From assembly GCA_020638905.1 (NCBI GenBank), contig JACKHP010000002.1:263236-327235 (forward strand): a stretch of DNA of 64,000 nt, given 5' to 3'. The translations under genes were made by a program, and so were the position numbers. Every line of letters starts with the position of its first letter. The stretch's first letter is position 1. This DNA is from Planctomycetota bacterium. GTDB taxonomy: Bacteria; Planctomycetota; B15-G4. The notes under the pieces are model-generated. The model was given only the letters and a program-made list of their open reading frames with translations. It did no database searches and was not told the origin of the DNA. Positions 1-8,654 of this stretch are shown piece after piece.

Positions 1-799
1 CCTCGGGATGGGCCAGCACGACGTCGTGTCCCTCGCGCGCGAAGGCCTGCACGGCGGCCGCCGGCACGGCCATCGGCAGCGGACGCACGTGCGGCGCCCA
101 GGTCACGACGACCTTGCAGCGCTCGCCGACCTGGCGACGCAACGTGAGCGCGTCGGCCAACGCCTGGTGCGGATGGTCGAGCGCCGACTCGAGGTTCAGC
201 AACGGGACGCCGGACGCGCGCGCCGCCGCCGCGAGCACCGGCTCGGCCAGGTCGTCGGCCGCGTCGCGCAGTCCCGCGAAGGCGCGCAGTCCGATGCCGT
301 CGACCATGCGCGCGAGCACGCCCACGGCCTCGCGCAGGTGCTCGGCCGCGGCGCCGTCCATGACGACGCCGTCGCGGTGTTCGAGGGTCCAGCTGCCCTC
401 GCCGGGCTGCAGCGGGACGGCGTGGGCACCGAGGTCGTGGCAGGCCACCTCGAACGCGGTGCGCGTGCGCAGCGACGGCGCGAGGAAGAGCATCGCGAAG
501 CGCAGGCCGGCCAGCAGCGGACGCCGTCCCCGGTCGCCCGCGAGCAACTCGGACGCCGCGAGCAGCGCGTCCCAGGCGGCGTCGTCGAGGTCGCGCTGGA
601 CGAGCAGCGAGCGCGCGGCGAGCGCCGCGTCGGTCGCCACCGTCACGCGCGGCGCGGGGCCGAGCCGCGCGCGGGTCGCGCCGACCGCCGGGTCTCCGCA
701 CGCCCTCCCACCCGCGCCGGGTGCGTCGCGCCCGCCGCTCGCAGCGCGCGTGGCGCGCTCGTCGGGCTGCGCACCCGCCCCCCTCGTCGCGGCGCTCAC
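1..799 (-). CDS. argF': N-acyl-ornithine carbamoyltransferase (partial, C-terminus beyond window)
   Basis: Transfers the carbamoyl group of carbamoyl phosphate to an N-acylated ornithine in the cytoplasmic arginine pathway. Visible motifs are SLRTRT at about residues 109-114 (carbamoyl-phosphate loop), the ESALDHPHQALAD segment (HPxQ motif) and TWAPHVRPLP. The last is typical of the N-succinyl/N-acetylornithine carbamoyltransferase branch rather than ordinary ArgF. Whether the acyl group is acetyl or succinyl cannot be read safely. The GTG start overlaps the argD stop as GTGA, implying coupled translation. It gives about 50 poorly conserved Arg/Gly-rich residues before the conserved fold, so a GTG at codon 52 is an alternative start. 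The window edge cuts the C-terminal domain. Last gene seen of the leftward arg operon. Confidence 0.87.
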   Translation of the reverse strand, partial: MSAATRGAGAQPDERATRAASGGRDAPGAGGRACGDPAVGATRARLGPAPRVTVATDAALAARSLLVQRDLDDAAWDALLAASELLAGDRGRRPLLAGLRFAMLFLAPSLRTRTAFEVACHDLGAHAVPLQPGEGSWTLEHRDGVVMDGAAAEHLREAVGVLARMVDGIGLRAFAGLRDAADDLAEPVLAAAARASGVPLLNLESALDHPHQALADALTLRRQVGERCKVVVTWAPHVRPLPMAVPAAAVQAFAREGHDVVLAHPE

Positions 800-2076
800 G
801 TGAGGATCGCCCGCAACGCGTCGACGAACAGGCCCGCCTCCTCGCGCTCCAGCACGAGCGGCGGCAGCAGGCGCATCTGCGCCTTCGGCTTCGACGAGCC
901 CACGAGGATGCCGGCCTCGCGCAACGCCGCGATCACCGGCTTCGCGTCGCGGTCGAGGTCGACGCCCAGCAGCAGGCCCCGTCCATGGACGGCCCGCACG
1001 CCCGGCACGCGCAGCAGCTCGTCGGTCAGCCACGCGCCCTGCGCGGCGGCGTTCGCGCACAGCCCTTCGTCGCGCAGGATGTCGGCGGTCGCGGCCAACG
1101 CCGCGCACGCGAGCGGTCCCCCGCCGAAGGTCGTGCCTTGTTCACCGCTGCCGATGCCGGCCGCGACGTCCTCGCGCACGAAGACCACGCCGGCGGGCAC
1201 GCCGCCCGCGGCACCCTTGGCCGCCGTGATGAGGTCGGGGACGACACCCACGCCCTCGCCGAAGAACGGCGTCCCGGTGCGTCCGAAGCCGGTCTGCACC
1301 TCGTCGAACACGAGCAGCGCTCCCCGCGCGCCGCACGACTCGCGCAGGCGCTCGAAGTACCCCGGCGCCGCCACCTGCACCCCGCCCATCGACGGGATCG
1401 GCTCGAGCAGCACCGCGGCCACGTCGTCACCGAGCGCGGCGTCGAGGGCCTCGACGTCGCCGTAGGGCACCCACGTCGTGTCGTCGGTCGGCACCGGCCA
1501 CGACGGGTCGAGGTATCCGGGCAGTCCGGTCACGGCGAGGCTGCCCAGCGTGCGTCCGTGGAAGCCCTCGCGCATGGCGACGATCCGGCGACGGCCGGTG
1601 TGACGACGCGCGATCTTGAGCGCGGTCTCGTTCGCCTCGCTGCCGCTGTTGCAGAAGAAGACGCGCCGCAGTCCCTCGGGCGCGAGCGAGGCGACCTTCT
1701 CGGCAGCCTCGGCGCGTACGTCGCTGTAGACCGCGTTGCTGTAGAACAGCAGGCGCGCGGCCTGGTCCTGCACGGCCTGCACGAGGCGCGGATGACAGTG
1801 CCCCACCGACGCGACGCAGTGTCCTCCGTAGAGGTCGAGGAAGCGCCGGCCCTGCACGTCGGTGACCCAGCAGCCACGCCCCTCGACGAGCACCAGCGGG
1901 ATCTTGGAGTAGGTCGCGAGCTGCCAGTGGTCCTCGCGCTGCATGAGCTCGTCGGCCAGGGCGGCGAGCGCCTCGGGCCGGGAATCGCGCGACGCGCCCG
2001 TCGCGTGTGACGCCCGCGCGCGATCCTGCGACGAATCGCGACCCGACGACGGACGATGCGATGCCGATGCGTCCAT
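796..2076 (-). CDS. argD: acetylornithine/succinylornithine aminotransferase
   Basis: PLP-dependent class III aminotransferase of 426 residues, converting N-acyl-glutamate semialdehyde to N-acyl-ornithine. Visible motifs are NSGSEANE (cofactor phosphate region), FDEVQTGFGRTG (the Asp contacting the pyridine ring) and ITAAKGAAGG, which carries the Schiff-base lysine. The ATG at 2076 has a GGAGGA ribosome-binding site a few bases upstream. It leaves a short Ser/Arg-rich N-terminal extension before the conserved part. It lies 14 bp after argC, and its stop overlaps the carbamoyltransferase start. The position between argC and an N-acyl-ornithine carbamoyltransferase fits arginine biosynthesis rather than a catabolic aminotransferase. 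Confidence 0.93.
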   Translation of the reverse strand: MDASASHRPSSGRDSSQDRARASHATGASRDSRPEALAALADELMQREDHWQLATYSKIPLVLVEGRGCWVTDVQGRRFLDLYGGHCVASVGHCHPRLVQAVQDQAARLLFYSNAVYSDVRAEAAEKVASLAPEGLRRVFFCNSGSEANETALKIARRHTGRRRIVAMREGFHGRTLGSLAVTGLPGYLDPSWPVPTDDTTWVPYGDVEALDAALGDDVAAVLLEPIPSMGGVQVAAPGYFERLRESCGARGALLVFDEVQTGFGRTGTPFFGEGVGVVPDLITAAKGAAGGVPAGVVFVREDVAAGIGSGEQGTTFGGGPLACAALAATADILRDEGLCANAAAQGAWLTDELLRVPGVRAVHGRGLLLGVDLDRDAKPVIAALREAGILVGSSKPKAQMRLLPPLVLEREEAGLFVDALRAILT

Positions 2077-2090
2077 GGGGACGTCCTCCG

Positions 2091-3119
2091 TCACGGCCCG
2101 AGGGCCGCGTGGCGCAGTCCGGTCGTCTCGTCGAGACCGAACATGAGGTTCGCGTTCTGCACGGCCGTGCCGGCCATGCCCTTGACGAGGTTGTCGATCG
2201 TCACGAAGACGCACACCGTGCCCGTCCCCGCGACGGCGGCGACGTCGGCGAAGTTGCTGCCGGCCACGGCGCGCACCTCGGGCGTGCCGGGCACGAGCCG
2301 CACGAAGACCTCGTCCTCGTAGGTCGAGCGCAGCACCTGCACGGCCTCGCGCTCGCGTCCGCGCTTGACCGGCACGAAGGCGGTCACCGCGATGCCGCGC
2401 GAGAAGGGCGCCGAGTGCGGGACGAAGTCGACGCCGTCGAAGGCCGGCGCCACGCCGCGCAGGTGCTGTTCGATCTCGGGCACGTGCTGGTGGTCGAGCG
2501 GCTTGTAGGCCTTGAAGCTCGCGAAGCGCTCGGGGTGGTGCGTGCCCTTGCCGGGAGCGCTGCCCGAGCCCGAAGACCCGGTCACGCTGGCCACCGCGGG
2601 ACGTCCCGTGACCAGGCCCTCGCGCACGAGCGGCCAGAGCGCGAGCAACGTCGCGCTGGCATGGCAGCCGGGGTTCGCCACGAGCCGCGCGCCGCGCACG
2701 GCGCCGCGCGCGCCACACTCGGGCAGCCCGTAGACGGCCTTCTCGAGCGCCTCGGGATGAGCGTGCGCCTTGCCGTAGTGACGCGCGTACTCGTCGGCGT
2801 CGCGCAGGCGGTGGTCGCCCGAGAGGTCGATCACGCGCACGTCGGGATGACGCTCGAGCAACGGCCCGATCTCGGACGCGGCCACGCCGTGCGGCGTCGC
2901 GAACACGAGCAGGTCGTGCGTCTCCGCCAGGTCGTCGGCCGAGGCGTCGACGAACGACAGCTCGGTGAGCCCGCGCAGACCGGGATGCACGTCGACCACC
3001 GCGCCCTTGCTCGTGCGGCTCGTGACCGTCGCGATCTCGAGCTCGGGATGCAGCAGCGAGAGCCGCAGCAGCTCCATGCCGCCGTAGCCCGTGCCGCCGA
3101 CGAGGGCGGTGCGGATCAT
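2091..3119 (-). CDS. argC: N-acetyl-gamma-glutamyl-phosphate reductase
   Basis: 342 residues. NADPH-dependent reduction of N-acyl-glutamyl phosphate to the semialdehyde. The N-terminus has a Rossmann motif (ALVGGTGYGGMELLRLS). The catalytic cysteine lies in VANPGCHASATLLAL, and SGSAPGKGTHHPE and HQHVPEIEQ fit the C-terminal catalytic domain of type-1 ArgC. The ATG overlaps the stop of the upstream P-loop gene as ATGA, so the two are probably translationally coupled. Length and motif order are normal for the family. Confidence 0.95.
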   Translation of the reverse strand: MIRTALVGGTGYGGMELLRLSLLHPELEIATVTSRTSKGAVVDVHPGLRGLTELSFVDASADDLAETHDLLVFATPHGVAASEIGPLLERHPDVRVIDLSGDHRLRDADEYARHYGKAHAHPEALEKAVYGLPECGARGAVRGARLVANPGCHASATLLALWPLVREGLVTGRPAVASVTGSSGSGSAPGKGTHHPERFASFKAYKPLDHQHVPEIEQHLRGVAPAFDGVDFVPHSAPFSRGIAVTAFVPVKRGREREAVQVLRSTYEDEVFVRLVPGTPEVRAVAGSNFADVAAVAGTGTVCVFVTIDNLVKGMAGTAVQNANLMFGLDETTGLRHAALGP

Positions 3120-4276
3120 GCACCGCCCTCCGACGTCATCCCGCCGGACGCATCGCGTGCGCCACCCGTCGCCGCGTCGCGGGCGGTCGTCGGCGAGCCT
3201 TCGTCGCCGCGCAGGCGCGCGGTCGAGTCGGCTTCGCGCGCGGCCAGCACGCGTCCGAAGGTGGCGTCTTCGACGAGGTCGGTGAGCAGCACGCCGTCGG
3301 TGCGCGCGTTCGCGGCCGCGATGCCGAGTTCGTCGCGCAGGTACGCCATGCCCACCGCGTTGTCGGTGGCCGGCCCGGCCACGACGTCGACCGTGAGCCC
3401 GCGTCGCGTGAACCACTCGACGCCGCCCCAGGCCGCCACGAGGTCGGTGGCGCACAGCACGTGCGACGCCACGAGGGCGGCGAATCCCTCGTCCTCGAGG
3501 ATCGACGCCACGCCGTAGCTGCCGATGATGCCGTCGCCCATCTCGGCGATGATCACGTCGAGGTCGGGTGCCGCCTGGGCCGCCGCGCGCAGCACGTGCC
3601 GCGCCACGGGCGCCACGTCGGTCATGCCGGCGGTGCTGGGCAGGCCGACGTCCATGAAGCTGAGCACGATCTGGGCGCCGTGGTCGGCCATGTTGAGCGT
3701 GTCGCGCTGGGCGGCGACGCCGGTGAGCTTCACGCCGCCGACCGCGTAGCCGCGCGCGGTGAGGTGCGTCACGAGCTCGCACGCCGCCGACGTCTTGCCG
3801 GCGTTCATGCAGGTGCCCGAGATCGCGATCACCGGCGGCACCTCGACGTCGTCCGGGGGGACGGGCAGCGCGAAGTCGGCGATGTTCAGGCCGCGTCCGT
3901 TGCGCGTGGCCATGCCGAGCACCTCGACGCGCAGCGGGTGGCCGACGTCCTTGTTCTCGGAGACGGCCTCGCCCAGCACGCCGCCCAGGTTGAGGATGTG
4001 CAGCACGTCGCCGGCCTTGATCGACGTCGGGACGCGCCCGACGAAGCCGCGCAGGGCGTCGCGCCGTCCGAGGGCGCCCACGAGCACGTCGCCCTGGCTC
4101 ACGTGCGCCATGCGTCCCGTGGTGAGCTCGATCACGTCGTAGACGCGCTTCTCCTCGAGCGCGCGCACCACGAGCACCTGGCCGCTCTTCGCCTCGACGA
4201 GGCGCGAGACCTCGACCTCGGGACCGAGTCCCACGCGCGAGACGACGCTGCCGACCTTGTGCGGACGGATCTTCAT
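3116..4276 (-). CDS. P-loop NTPase of unknown function embedded in the arginine operon
   Basis: 386 residues, not recognised as a named arginine enzyme. Residues 1-145 form an uncharacterised domain rich in short beta-type segments. Residues 150-345 look like a SIMIBI-type P-loop domain, with Walker A GTCMNAGKTS at about 154-163, a following GGVKLTG strand and an EMGDGIIGSYG segment that could be the magnesium-binding strand. It is reminiscent of dethiobiotin synthetase, MobB or DUF1611 proteins. The last 40 residues are low-complexity. It overlaps argG by one base and argC by four, so it is certainly part of the operon. The operon seen here has no argB, argJ or argH. A ligase or kinase role on an arginine precursor is possible but unproven. 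Confidence 0.8.
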   Translation of the reverse strand: MKIRPHKVGSVVSRVGLGPEVEVSRLVEAKSGQVLVVRALEEKRVYDVIELTTGRMAHVSQGDVLVGALGRRDALRGFVGRVPTSIKAGDVLHILNLGGVLGEAVSENKDVGHPLRVEVLGMATRNGRGLNIADFALPVPPDDVEVPPVIAISGTCMNAGKTSAACELVTHLTARGYAVGGVKLTGVAAQRDTLNMADHGAQIVLSFMDVGLPSTAGMTDVAPVARHVLRAAAQAAPDLDVIIAEMGDGIIGSYGVASILEDEGFAALVASHVLCATDLVAAWGGVEWFTRRGLTVDVVAGPATDNAVGMAYLRDELGIAAANARTDGVLLTDLVEDATFGRVLAAREADSTARLRGDEGSPTTARDAATGGARDASGGMTSEGGA

Positions 4277-5628
4277 CAGGACTCTCCCTGCATCGAGGCG
4301 GAGGAGGACGGCGGGTTGCCCGGCGCGCGGCCGGACGGAGACGAGCGCGACGCGGAGGCGTCGGCGGAGGCGGCCGACGTCGCGCCGCCCTCGGCGGGCG
4401 AGCCCGCACCGGCGGACGCGGCGCGCTCGCGGGCCGCGAGGTCGCGACGTCCCGCGAGCACGGCCGGCATGGCGTGGATCTTGCCGAAGCCCGCGGCCTC
4501 GGCGCCGGTCCAGGCGGAGGCGCTCTCGCCGTAGACGGCGGTGGCGGCGTCCATGAGCGAGTGCGGAGAGCGCACGCCGACGACCTCGGCCGTGCCGGCC
4601 GCGAGCCGCACGCGCGCTTCGCCCGCCACGAGCCGGTTGCTCGACTCGAGCAGCGCCTCGAGGTCGCGCAGCACGGGATCGTGGTAGCAGCCTTCGTGCA
4701 GCAGCATGCCCCAGAAGTCGCCGGCCTGGCGCATCCAGTGCGCCTGCCACTTGGTGAGCACGAGCTTCGACAGCTCGCGGTGCGCCTTGACGAGCACGAG
4801 CGGACCGGGTGCCTCGAACACGACGCGTCCCTTGACGCCCAGGATCGTGTCGCCGAGGTGGATGCCGCGTCCGAAGCCGTGGGCTCCGGCGCGCGCATTG
4901 AGCGCGGCGACGAGTTCGGGGCCCGCGAGGCGCTCGCCGTCCAGCGAGACGGCGCGTCCCTGCTCGAAGCCGAGCACGAGTTCCTCGGGCGGGAGCGCGT
5001 TCGTCTCGGGGTTGGCCGTGGCCGCGTAGACAGACTCGGGCGGGACCGTCCAAGGGTCGTGGGTCTCGCGTCCGCCGATGGTCGTGCCGAACAGTCCCGC
5101 GTTGAGCGAGTAGCCGACGGTCGCGTCGGACACCGGGACTCCGCGCGCGACGAGCCAGTCGCGCTCGGCCTGGCGCGAGAGGTGCAGCTCGCGCACCGGC
5201 GCGAGGATCTGCAGGTCGGGCGCCAGCGCCGCGAGCGCCCCGTCGAAGCGGATCTGGTCGTTGCCGGCGCCGGTCGAGCCGTGGGCGATGGCCGTCGCGT
5301 GCACCTCGCGCGCCACGCGCACGACCGCCTCGGCCTGGGCCGTGCGCTCGGCCGCCACCGACACGGGATACACGCCGCCGCGCAGCACGTCGCCCATCAC
5401 GAGGTACGACACGAAGCGGTCCCACACGACCTGACGCGCGTCGACGGTGTAGTGCTCGCTCGCGCCGCAGGCCAGCGCCCGCGCGCGGATGCCGTCGAGC
5501 CCGGCGGCGTCGAAGCCGCCCGTGTCGACGCACACGGTGACCACCTCGTGGCCGAGTTCGTGCACGAGCCAGCCGGCGCAGAACGAGGTGTCGAGGCCGC
5601 CCGAGAAGGCGAGGACCACGGTGCTCAT
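4276..5628 (-). CDS. argG: argininosuccinate synthase
   Basis: 450 residues. ATP-dependent condensation of citrulline and aspartate, cytoplasmic. The N-terminus has the ATP-pyrophosphatase loop LAFSGGLDTS. HGSTGAGNDQIRFD carries the conserved GxxGKGNDQ-like stretch, here with STGAGND in place of GKGND. LTKWQAHWMR and FWGMLLHEGCYHDP are also seen. The C-terminal 50 residues are a Ser/Ala/Pro-rich tail not needed for catalysis. The ATG at 5628 was chosen because the catalytic loop follows directly; longer in-frame starts would run into the palindrome upstream. First gene of the arg operon. Confidence 0.93.
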   Translation of the reverse strand: MSTVVLAFSGGLDTSFCAGWLVHELGHEVVTVCVDTGGFDAAGLDGIRARALACGASEHYTVDARQVVWDRFVSYLVMGDVLRGGVYPVSVAAERTAQAEAVVRVAREVHATAIAHGSTGAGNDQIRFDGALAALAPDLQILAPVRELHLSRQAERDWLVARGVPVSDATVGYSLNAGLFGTTIGGRETHDPWTVPPESVYAATANPETNALPPEELVLGFEQGRAVSLDGERLAGPELVAALNARAGAHGFGRGIHLGDTILGVKGRVVFEAPGPLVLVKAHRELSKLVLTKWQAHWMRQAGDFWGMLLHEGCYHDPVLRDLEALLESSNRLVAGEARVRLAAGTAEVVGVRSPHSLMDAATAVYGESASAWTGAEAAGFGKIHAMPAVLAGRRDLAARERAASAGAGSPAEGGATSAASADASASRSSPSGRAPGNPPSSSASMQGES

Positions 5629-5658
5629 GGAGGAGGTCCGGCGGGGAGGCGATCTGCA

Positions 5659-5677
5659 TATGCGCATTATGCGCATA
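5659..5677. promoter_or_regulatory. perfect 19-bp palindrome upstream of argG, candidate operator
   Basis: TATGCGCATTATGCGCATA is a perfect inverted repeat of 9-bp arms around one central base. It sits 31-49 bp before the argG start inside a short AT-rich island (5655-5700) that stands out from the very GC-rich surroundings. Position and symmetry fit an operator for the arg operon, perhaps ArgR-like. The half-site differs from the classic TGAAT box. No convincing -35/-10 pair was pinned down, although the AT-rich island is the obvious promoter location. Confidence 0.5.
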
Positions 5678-6013
5678 GCAAGTAAGTTATTCACATATAC
5701 GACCGCGGGCGGCCGGGCCGCAAGAGCAATCCCGTGAAGTTCCGGCGGCGGGTGCGGGATGCGGGCGGCCCGCGCGACGCCGGGCGGGGGACGCGGAGCG
5801 GGTCGTCCGCCGCTCGGCGTCTTGCGCGACGGTCACCGGCGGTCGGGCGGGATCGCGATGCACGGCAGACCCACGATACGTCCGCCGCGCACGGCGGACG
5901 GCGTCCGATTCGAACGAGCCGCGAGCACGACACGCCCGATCGGCTTCGAGATCCGGATCGGCTTCGGCGCGCGGCGGCTCGGCGGATCCGCGTCGTCCCA
6001 CCCCGAACGAAAG

Positions 6014-6045
6014 AGGGCGGGGCCGTCGATCGACGGCCCCGCCCT
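6014..6045. terminator. 32-bp perfect palindrome, hairpin
   Basis: A perfect 16-bp-arm palindrome centred on GATC (arms AGGGCGGGGCCGTCGA and its complement). It lacks a clear T-run on either strand, so it may be a rho-independent-like terminator or a protein-binding palindrome. It lies between the SBBP gene end and the arg promoter. Confidence 0.5.
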
Positions 6046-6220
6046 TCGATGGAACGTCGAAACCCGGACAAGGGGGGGAGAGCCGGAGAGGTTCGACGCT
6101 CCACTCGAGCGCAGGGGTCACTCCGTGGAGTGCCATGCGACGGTCTGGATCCGCCACACGCGCCCGAAGATAGGCTCGCGTCCGTCGCGTTGCCGCTGAC
6201 AAGTCCGTGAGTGGAGGGCA

Positions 6221-6239
6221 CGCGCAGTGTCACTGCGCG
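6221..6239 (-). terminator. hairpin just after the SBBP gene
   Basis: CGCGCAGTG and CACTGCGCG form 9-bp inverted arms separated by one base, 15 bp past the stop codon of the leftward SBBP gene. The position suggests a terminator, but no U-tract follows. Confidence 0.45.
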
Positions 6240-6254
6240 AAACGCCTCATGGCC

Positions 6255-8645
6255 TCACGGAGTGAGCGCCTGCAAGCCGTTCGTCGCGGACAGTCCCGCC
6301 GCTGCCGCGGGGTCGCTGATCCAGACCTGGTGATAGGTGGCAAGGCCCGCGGGAAGTCCGGCCGGCCACACGAACGAGAGCGTCGCCTTGCCCGTCGCGT
6401 CGATCGGGATGCCGCCGAGCACGAGATCGGGACTCGGCACGAGGACGCCCTGCTTGAAGGGCGCCGCGAGCTTGCCGAGACCGATCACGAGCCACGCGCT
6501 CGAGAGCGCCTTGGCGCGCTGGATCACGAGGGTCGTCGTCTCGCCGGCGGTGAGCCCGCCCTCTCCGGTCAGGCTCGGGATGCCCGAGGAGCCCGCAAGC
6601 CCGGAGCCGAGCGAGGTCCACGTGATGTCGACCGCGAAGTGGGAGACGAAGATCTGGTTCCAATCTTCGTCGTACGCACCGGGCGTCGAGGGTTGGTCGG
6701 CCGACGCCGACTTGCCTCCGACGACGAAGTCTCCCCCGCCCAGTGTCGCCACGTCGAAGATGAAGCCCGCCGAGTTCGTCGACCCACCGATGAACGTGCA
6801 GTAGCTCAGCGTCGCGCCGTGGTTCGTCAGGACGGCCGCCCAGGGATCGCCGATCCCGCCGCTGAAGTCGCCGTCCAGCGCGCCGGGGGTCGTCGGGAAG
6901 TCCGGCGACCGGGTGTTGCCGCCCACGATGACCGTCCCCAGATCGTCAATCGCGATCGCGTACGGATCGTCGTGCTCGGAGCCGCCGAGGTAGGTGCCCC
7001 ACTCGAGCGCGTCGAGGTTCGGCGAGAGCACCCCGACGTAGCCATCGGTCTGTCCGCCGTTGTAGGACTGGTCGTAGGCCCCGGGCGTTGTCGGCGGTGC
7101 CGACGGCCCGCCGTGACCGCAGAAGGCCACCTCGCCCAGGCCGGCGAGCGCGATGTCGAGCGGGGTGGTCTGGAGCAGCGTCGCGTTCGTGAACTGCGTG
7201 AGATCCGCGGAGATCCGGCCGACGAAGGGGGCGTCGCCAGGAGAGGTCCAGGGTCCCGGATCGTAGCCTCCCGGCGGGATCGGGTAGGTCGGCGACAGGA
7301 ATCCCGCCACGACGAAGTCGCCCTCGGGACCCGGCCTGATCCGGTTGATCTCGTCACCTGCGGACACTCCCCCCAGGAACGTGGACGCGACGACTTGGTC
7401 CTGCGGCGCTCGGCTCGTGTCGACGAGGGTCACGACCGCGTCGAAGAACTGCGACTTGGTTTCTTGGATCACTGCCGACGTGACGGGGTAGTCTGCAGAG
7501 TTCGACTTGCCAGCAACGGCGATCAGTCCTGCGGCTGTGTAGAGCCCGCGATTGATGACGTCGGACCCGGCGGCGCCGAGGTAGGACAGGTAATCGAGTG
7601 CACCGGTCGAGAGGTCGAACTCGGCGATGAAGCCGTCATAGGCTCCGCCCGCGTAGGCCGGCTGCATCGCGTTGGGCGTGGTCGGCAGCGACACGATCTT
7701 GGTGTAGCCGATGATCGCCGCCTTGACCGTGCCCTCGACGGCCAGCCTGCCGGCGAGCGCGTTCGAAGAGTCGTCGTGGGTCAGATACGTTGAGTACAGA
7801 AGCGAGGCCCCGTCGGCCGAGAGTCTGGACAGGAAGGCACTGAACAGGCCGAGACCGGCGGTCGGAAAAGCCGCGTCGCGCGTCGTGGGGAAATCGAGCG
7901 ACTGGGTGCCACCTGTCAGCAACACCGTGCCGTCCTCGAGCACTTCCAGATCGGTGAGAGTATCGGAAGCGCTCCCTCCCAGAAACGTCGACCATACGAG
8001 ATCTCCCTCGAGCGTGAGGGGACTCTTGCCCCGCCAGCCGGGGACATCGACCGCCGGATTCTCATCCGTGTCCCGGACGGTGAAGGCCACCGGGTTTCCG
8101 TCGATTCGCGCCGAGCGGATCGACAAGCGGAGCGACCCGCTGCCGGCTTGGCACGACAGGCCGGCGTCCGAACAACTCGTCGAAGACACGCCCTGCAACG
8201 CGATCGGCGTGCAACGCACACCTTCGATCGGGGTGCCGCGCCGCAGCGTGAAGCCGACACCGTTCGTGCCCGTCGTCAACCGGAGAACCGTGCCGTCGAC
8301 CGAGACGGCCTCGATCGTGCTCGCTGATGGCACGGCCTCCATCCGCAGCGCGCCAGGCCCGTAGAGATTGACCGGAACGACCTCTCCGATCACGGTCACC
8401 GACTCGAGGCCGCTCGTCCCGAGCCCGACCCGCACGAGCCCCGGAACCTCGGCGTCCGACCACGCGAGCCAGAGTCCGTCGCGCCGGACCTGGATCGCAC
8501 CGCCCCGCATGCCCGCGGCGGCGAGGAGGTCGTCGTCCCACTGACCGACGTTCTGCACGAACGTCCAGTGATCAGGCAGTTCGGTCTGGGACGGGGCGAC
8601 CTGCGCGAGGGCGGCCACCAGGGTGACGACGACGAGGTACCACAT
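6255..8645 (-). CDS. secreted SBBP-repeat beta-propeller protein with shared C-terminal domain
   Basis: 796 residues, no known enzymatic role. The N-terminus is a signal peptide (WYLVVVTLVAALAQVAPSQ). Residues about 25-210 resemble the domain that often precedes SBBP repeats (FVQNVGQWDDDLLAAAG). Repeats of the form WSTFLGGSxSDT ... DFPTT ... AFLSRLSADG follow, as in SBBP/seven-bladed propellers. The last 110 residues, beginning near GLAGSSGIPSLTG and ending SDPAAAAGLSATNGLQ, are a separate domain also found on the proteins at 22626, 24282 and 51673. Probably exported and surface-exposed. It follows a short frameshifted FG-GAP gene by 9 bp and may share its transcript. Confidence 0.85.
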   Translation of the reverse strand: MWYLVVVTLVAALAQVAPSQTELPDHWTFVQNVGQWDDDLLAAAGMRGGAIQVRRDGLWLAWSDAEVPGLVRVGLGTSGLESVTVIGEVVPVNLYGPGALRMEAVPSASTIEAVSVDGTVLRLTTGTNGVGFTLRRGTPIEGVRCTPIALQGVSSTSCSDAGLSCQAGSGSLRLSIRSARIDGNPVAFTVRDTDENPAVDVPGWRGKSPLTLEGDLVWSTFLGGSASDTLTDLEVLEDGTVLLTGGTQSLDFPTTRDAAFPTAGLGLFSAFLSRLSADGASLLYSTYLTHDDSSNALAGRLAVEGTVKAAIIGYTKIVSLPTTPNAMQPAYAGGAYDGFIAEFDLSTGALDYLSYLGAAGSDVINRGLYTAAGLIAVAGKSNSADYPVTSAVIQETKSQFFDAVVTLVDTSRAPQDQVVASTFLGGVSAGDEINRIRPGPEGDFVVAGFLSPTYPIPPGGYDPGPWTSPGDAPFVGRISADLTQFTNATLLQTTPLDIALAGLGEVAFCGHGGPSAPPTTPGAYDQSYNGGQTDGYVGVLSPNLDALEWGTYLGGSEHDDPYAIAIDDLGTVIVGGNTRSPDFPTTPGALDGDFSGGIGDPWAAVLTNHGATLSYCTFIGGSTNSAGFIFDVATLGGGDFVVGGKSASADQPSTPGAYDEDWNQIFVSHFAVDITWTSLGSGLAGSSGIPSLTGEGGLTAGETTTLVIQRAKALSSAWLVIGLGKLAAPFKQGVLVPSPDLVLGGIPIDATGKATLSFVWPAGLPAGLATYHQVWISDPAAAAGLSATNGLQALTP

Positions 8646-8654
8646 CAGAAGCGC

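Larger units (their letters stand above)
5678..6254. other. intergenic region with no supported gene
   Basis: About 580 bp between the arg promoter and the end of the SBBP protein. Long open frames exist on both strands but are the Arg-rich, mutually overlapping kind expected from GC-rich DNA, with no recognisable protein and no ribosome-binding site. The only clear structure is two strong hairpins, listed separately. Confidence 0.6.

Noticed and set aside
5900..5920. GATTCGAAC, resembling a tRNA T-loop on the minus strand
   Set aside because: The flanking bases do not form a 5-bp T-stem, and no anticodon or acceptor arms are found in the expected positions.
5678..6254. Several open frames of about 140-180 codons on both strands
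   Set aside because: They overlap one another, are rich in Arg/Pro/Gly, and show no recognisable protein or ribosome-binding site, as expected of GC-rich non-coding DNA.
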